Shown here: piece after piece, positions 12,671 to 13,030 of the stretch
Numbering within the stretch: the stretch's first letter is position 1
How the letters are laid out: every line of letters starts with the position of its first letter
Assembly (NCBI GenBank): GCA_030149115.1
Contig: JASBSE010000350.1
Location: 1 to 13,030, forward strand
Source: Winogradskyella sp.
Lineage (GTDB): Bacteria; Bacteroidota; Bacteroidia; Flavobacteriales; Flavobacteriaceae
DNA: 13,030 nucleotides
Reading direction: 5' to 3'
Made by a program: the position numbers and the translations under genes
Notes under the pieces: model-generated
What the model was told of the DNA's origin: nothing
Seen by the model: only the letters and a program-made list of their open reading frames with translations
Databases searched by the model: none

Positions 12671-13030
12671 TATTTTCCTTTTTTGTCAATCACTTTATAA
12701 CCTGTAGAATTAATTGCCTTTTCAATAGCTACTTTAGAGGTTTTAGACTTATCAAACTCTACGATGGCATTTCCCTTTTCATACGAAGGGGTTACATTTA
12801 TAATACCGTCCAATTCATTTACAGCGTGTTTTATGCTTTCTTCACACCCAGCACAAGTCATTCCTTGAACATTAAAGTTTACAGTTTGAATATTTGATTG
12901 GTTTACAATGACTACTTCTTTTTTATTATCTGGATAAAAAATGAATGAATAATATGGAAATGCCAGCATTATAATTGCAAATACAGTTACAATTCCTAAA
13001 AACTTTTTTGATTGTATAAATTTTGGTTTT
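12670..13030 (-). CDS. merTP: MerTP paralogue, C-terminal part (window-truncated)
   Basis: The frame is open to the window edge and encodes about 119 residues: KPKFIQSKKFLGIVTVFAII and onward form the last membrane helix, followed by a periplasmic HMA domain with GMTCAGCEE. It parallels the complete merTP at 229-843 segment by segment (KPSFFKSKFYLWLVTAF; NTDIQTVKLNIEGMVCSGCEE). An internal ATG at 12969 would yield only the HMA half and is not the real start, because the homologous helix continues upstream in frame. The MerT half with its CC helix must lie beyond 13030. The stop overlaps the ATG of the GDCCVxC gene. Having two diverged merTP genes within 13 kb suggests different substrates or module duplication. 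Confidence 0.85.
   Translation of the reverse strand, partial: KPKFIQSKKFLGIVTVFAIIMLAFPYYSFIFYPDNKKEVVIVNQSNIQTVNFNVQGMTCAGCEESIKHAVNELDGIINVTPSYEKGNAIVEFDKSKTSKVAIEKAINSTGYKVIDKKGK

Noticed and set aside
1..13030. Insertion sequence, integrase, CRISPR array or tRNA marking an island boundary
   Set aside because: No transposase, recombinase, regularly spaced repeats or tRNA-like fold was found on either strand within the window.

Overview
The window looks like a metal-resistance and metal-efflux block from a member of the Bacteroidetes, most likely a flavobacterium. Four things point there: AT-rich intergenic DNA, -7 boxes of the TAnnTTTG type, a CzcA pump fused to its outer-membrane factor, and families typical of that group (MerTP fusion, GDCCVxC protein, DUF6660). 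These are recognised from protein sequence by eye, not from database searches. Every gene I accept is on the minus strand, so transcription runs from high to low coordinates.

Layout in the direction of transcription. (1) 13030-12464: the 3' part of a merTP paralogue, cut by the window edge, overlapping by one base a small Cys-rich GDCCVxC gene. (2) 12450-6431: a DUF6660 Cys/His-rich exported protein, a 127-bp gap packed with inverted repeats, a CzcA-type RND pump with a TolC-like outer-membrane factor fused to its C-terminus, and its lipoprotein adaptor. (3) 6413-4135: a Fur-family regulator, a diheme cytochrome c, a SHOCT membrane protein, a DUF302 protein and a small CXXC-less protein that may have an HMA-like fold. 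(4) 3938-1977: a Zn/Cd/Pb-type P1B ATPase. (5) 1802-229: a decayed second GDCCVxC gene, a DUF156/CsoR-family regulator lacking the usual metal ligands, a thioredoxin-fold protein with eight cysteines, and a complete merTP. (6) 74-1: the first 24 codons of another gene, probably a CopA-like copper ATPase.

Working model (inference): CzcA-OMF plus adaptor remove divalent cations from periplasm and cytoplasm across the outer membrane; the P1B ATPase moves Zn/Cd/Pb from cytoplasm to periplasm; the MerTP modules carry thiophilic metal across the inner membrane. No mercuric reductase (MerA) is present, so the destination of metal imported by MerTP is not explained here.

The most informative non-coding signals are: a ~79-bp direct repeat (85-163 and 1793-1871), one copy abutting the copA-like start and the other replacing the 5' end of the decayed GDCCVxC gene; a G-tract operator between the -33 and -7 elements of the thioredoxin-merTP promoter; a shared 15-bp inverted repeat placed 12-13 nt before a -7 box at two genes; and a perfect 28-bp palindrome inside a larger inverted repeat upstream of czcA. 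No rRNA, tRNA, insertion sequence, integrase, CRISPR array or replication origin was seen, and no stretch of more than 300 bases lacks a gene.
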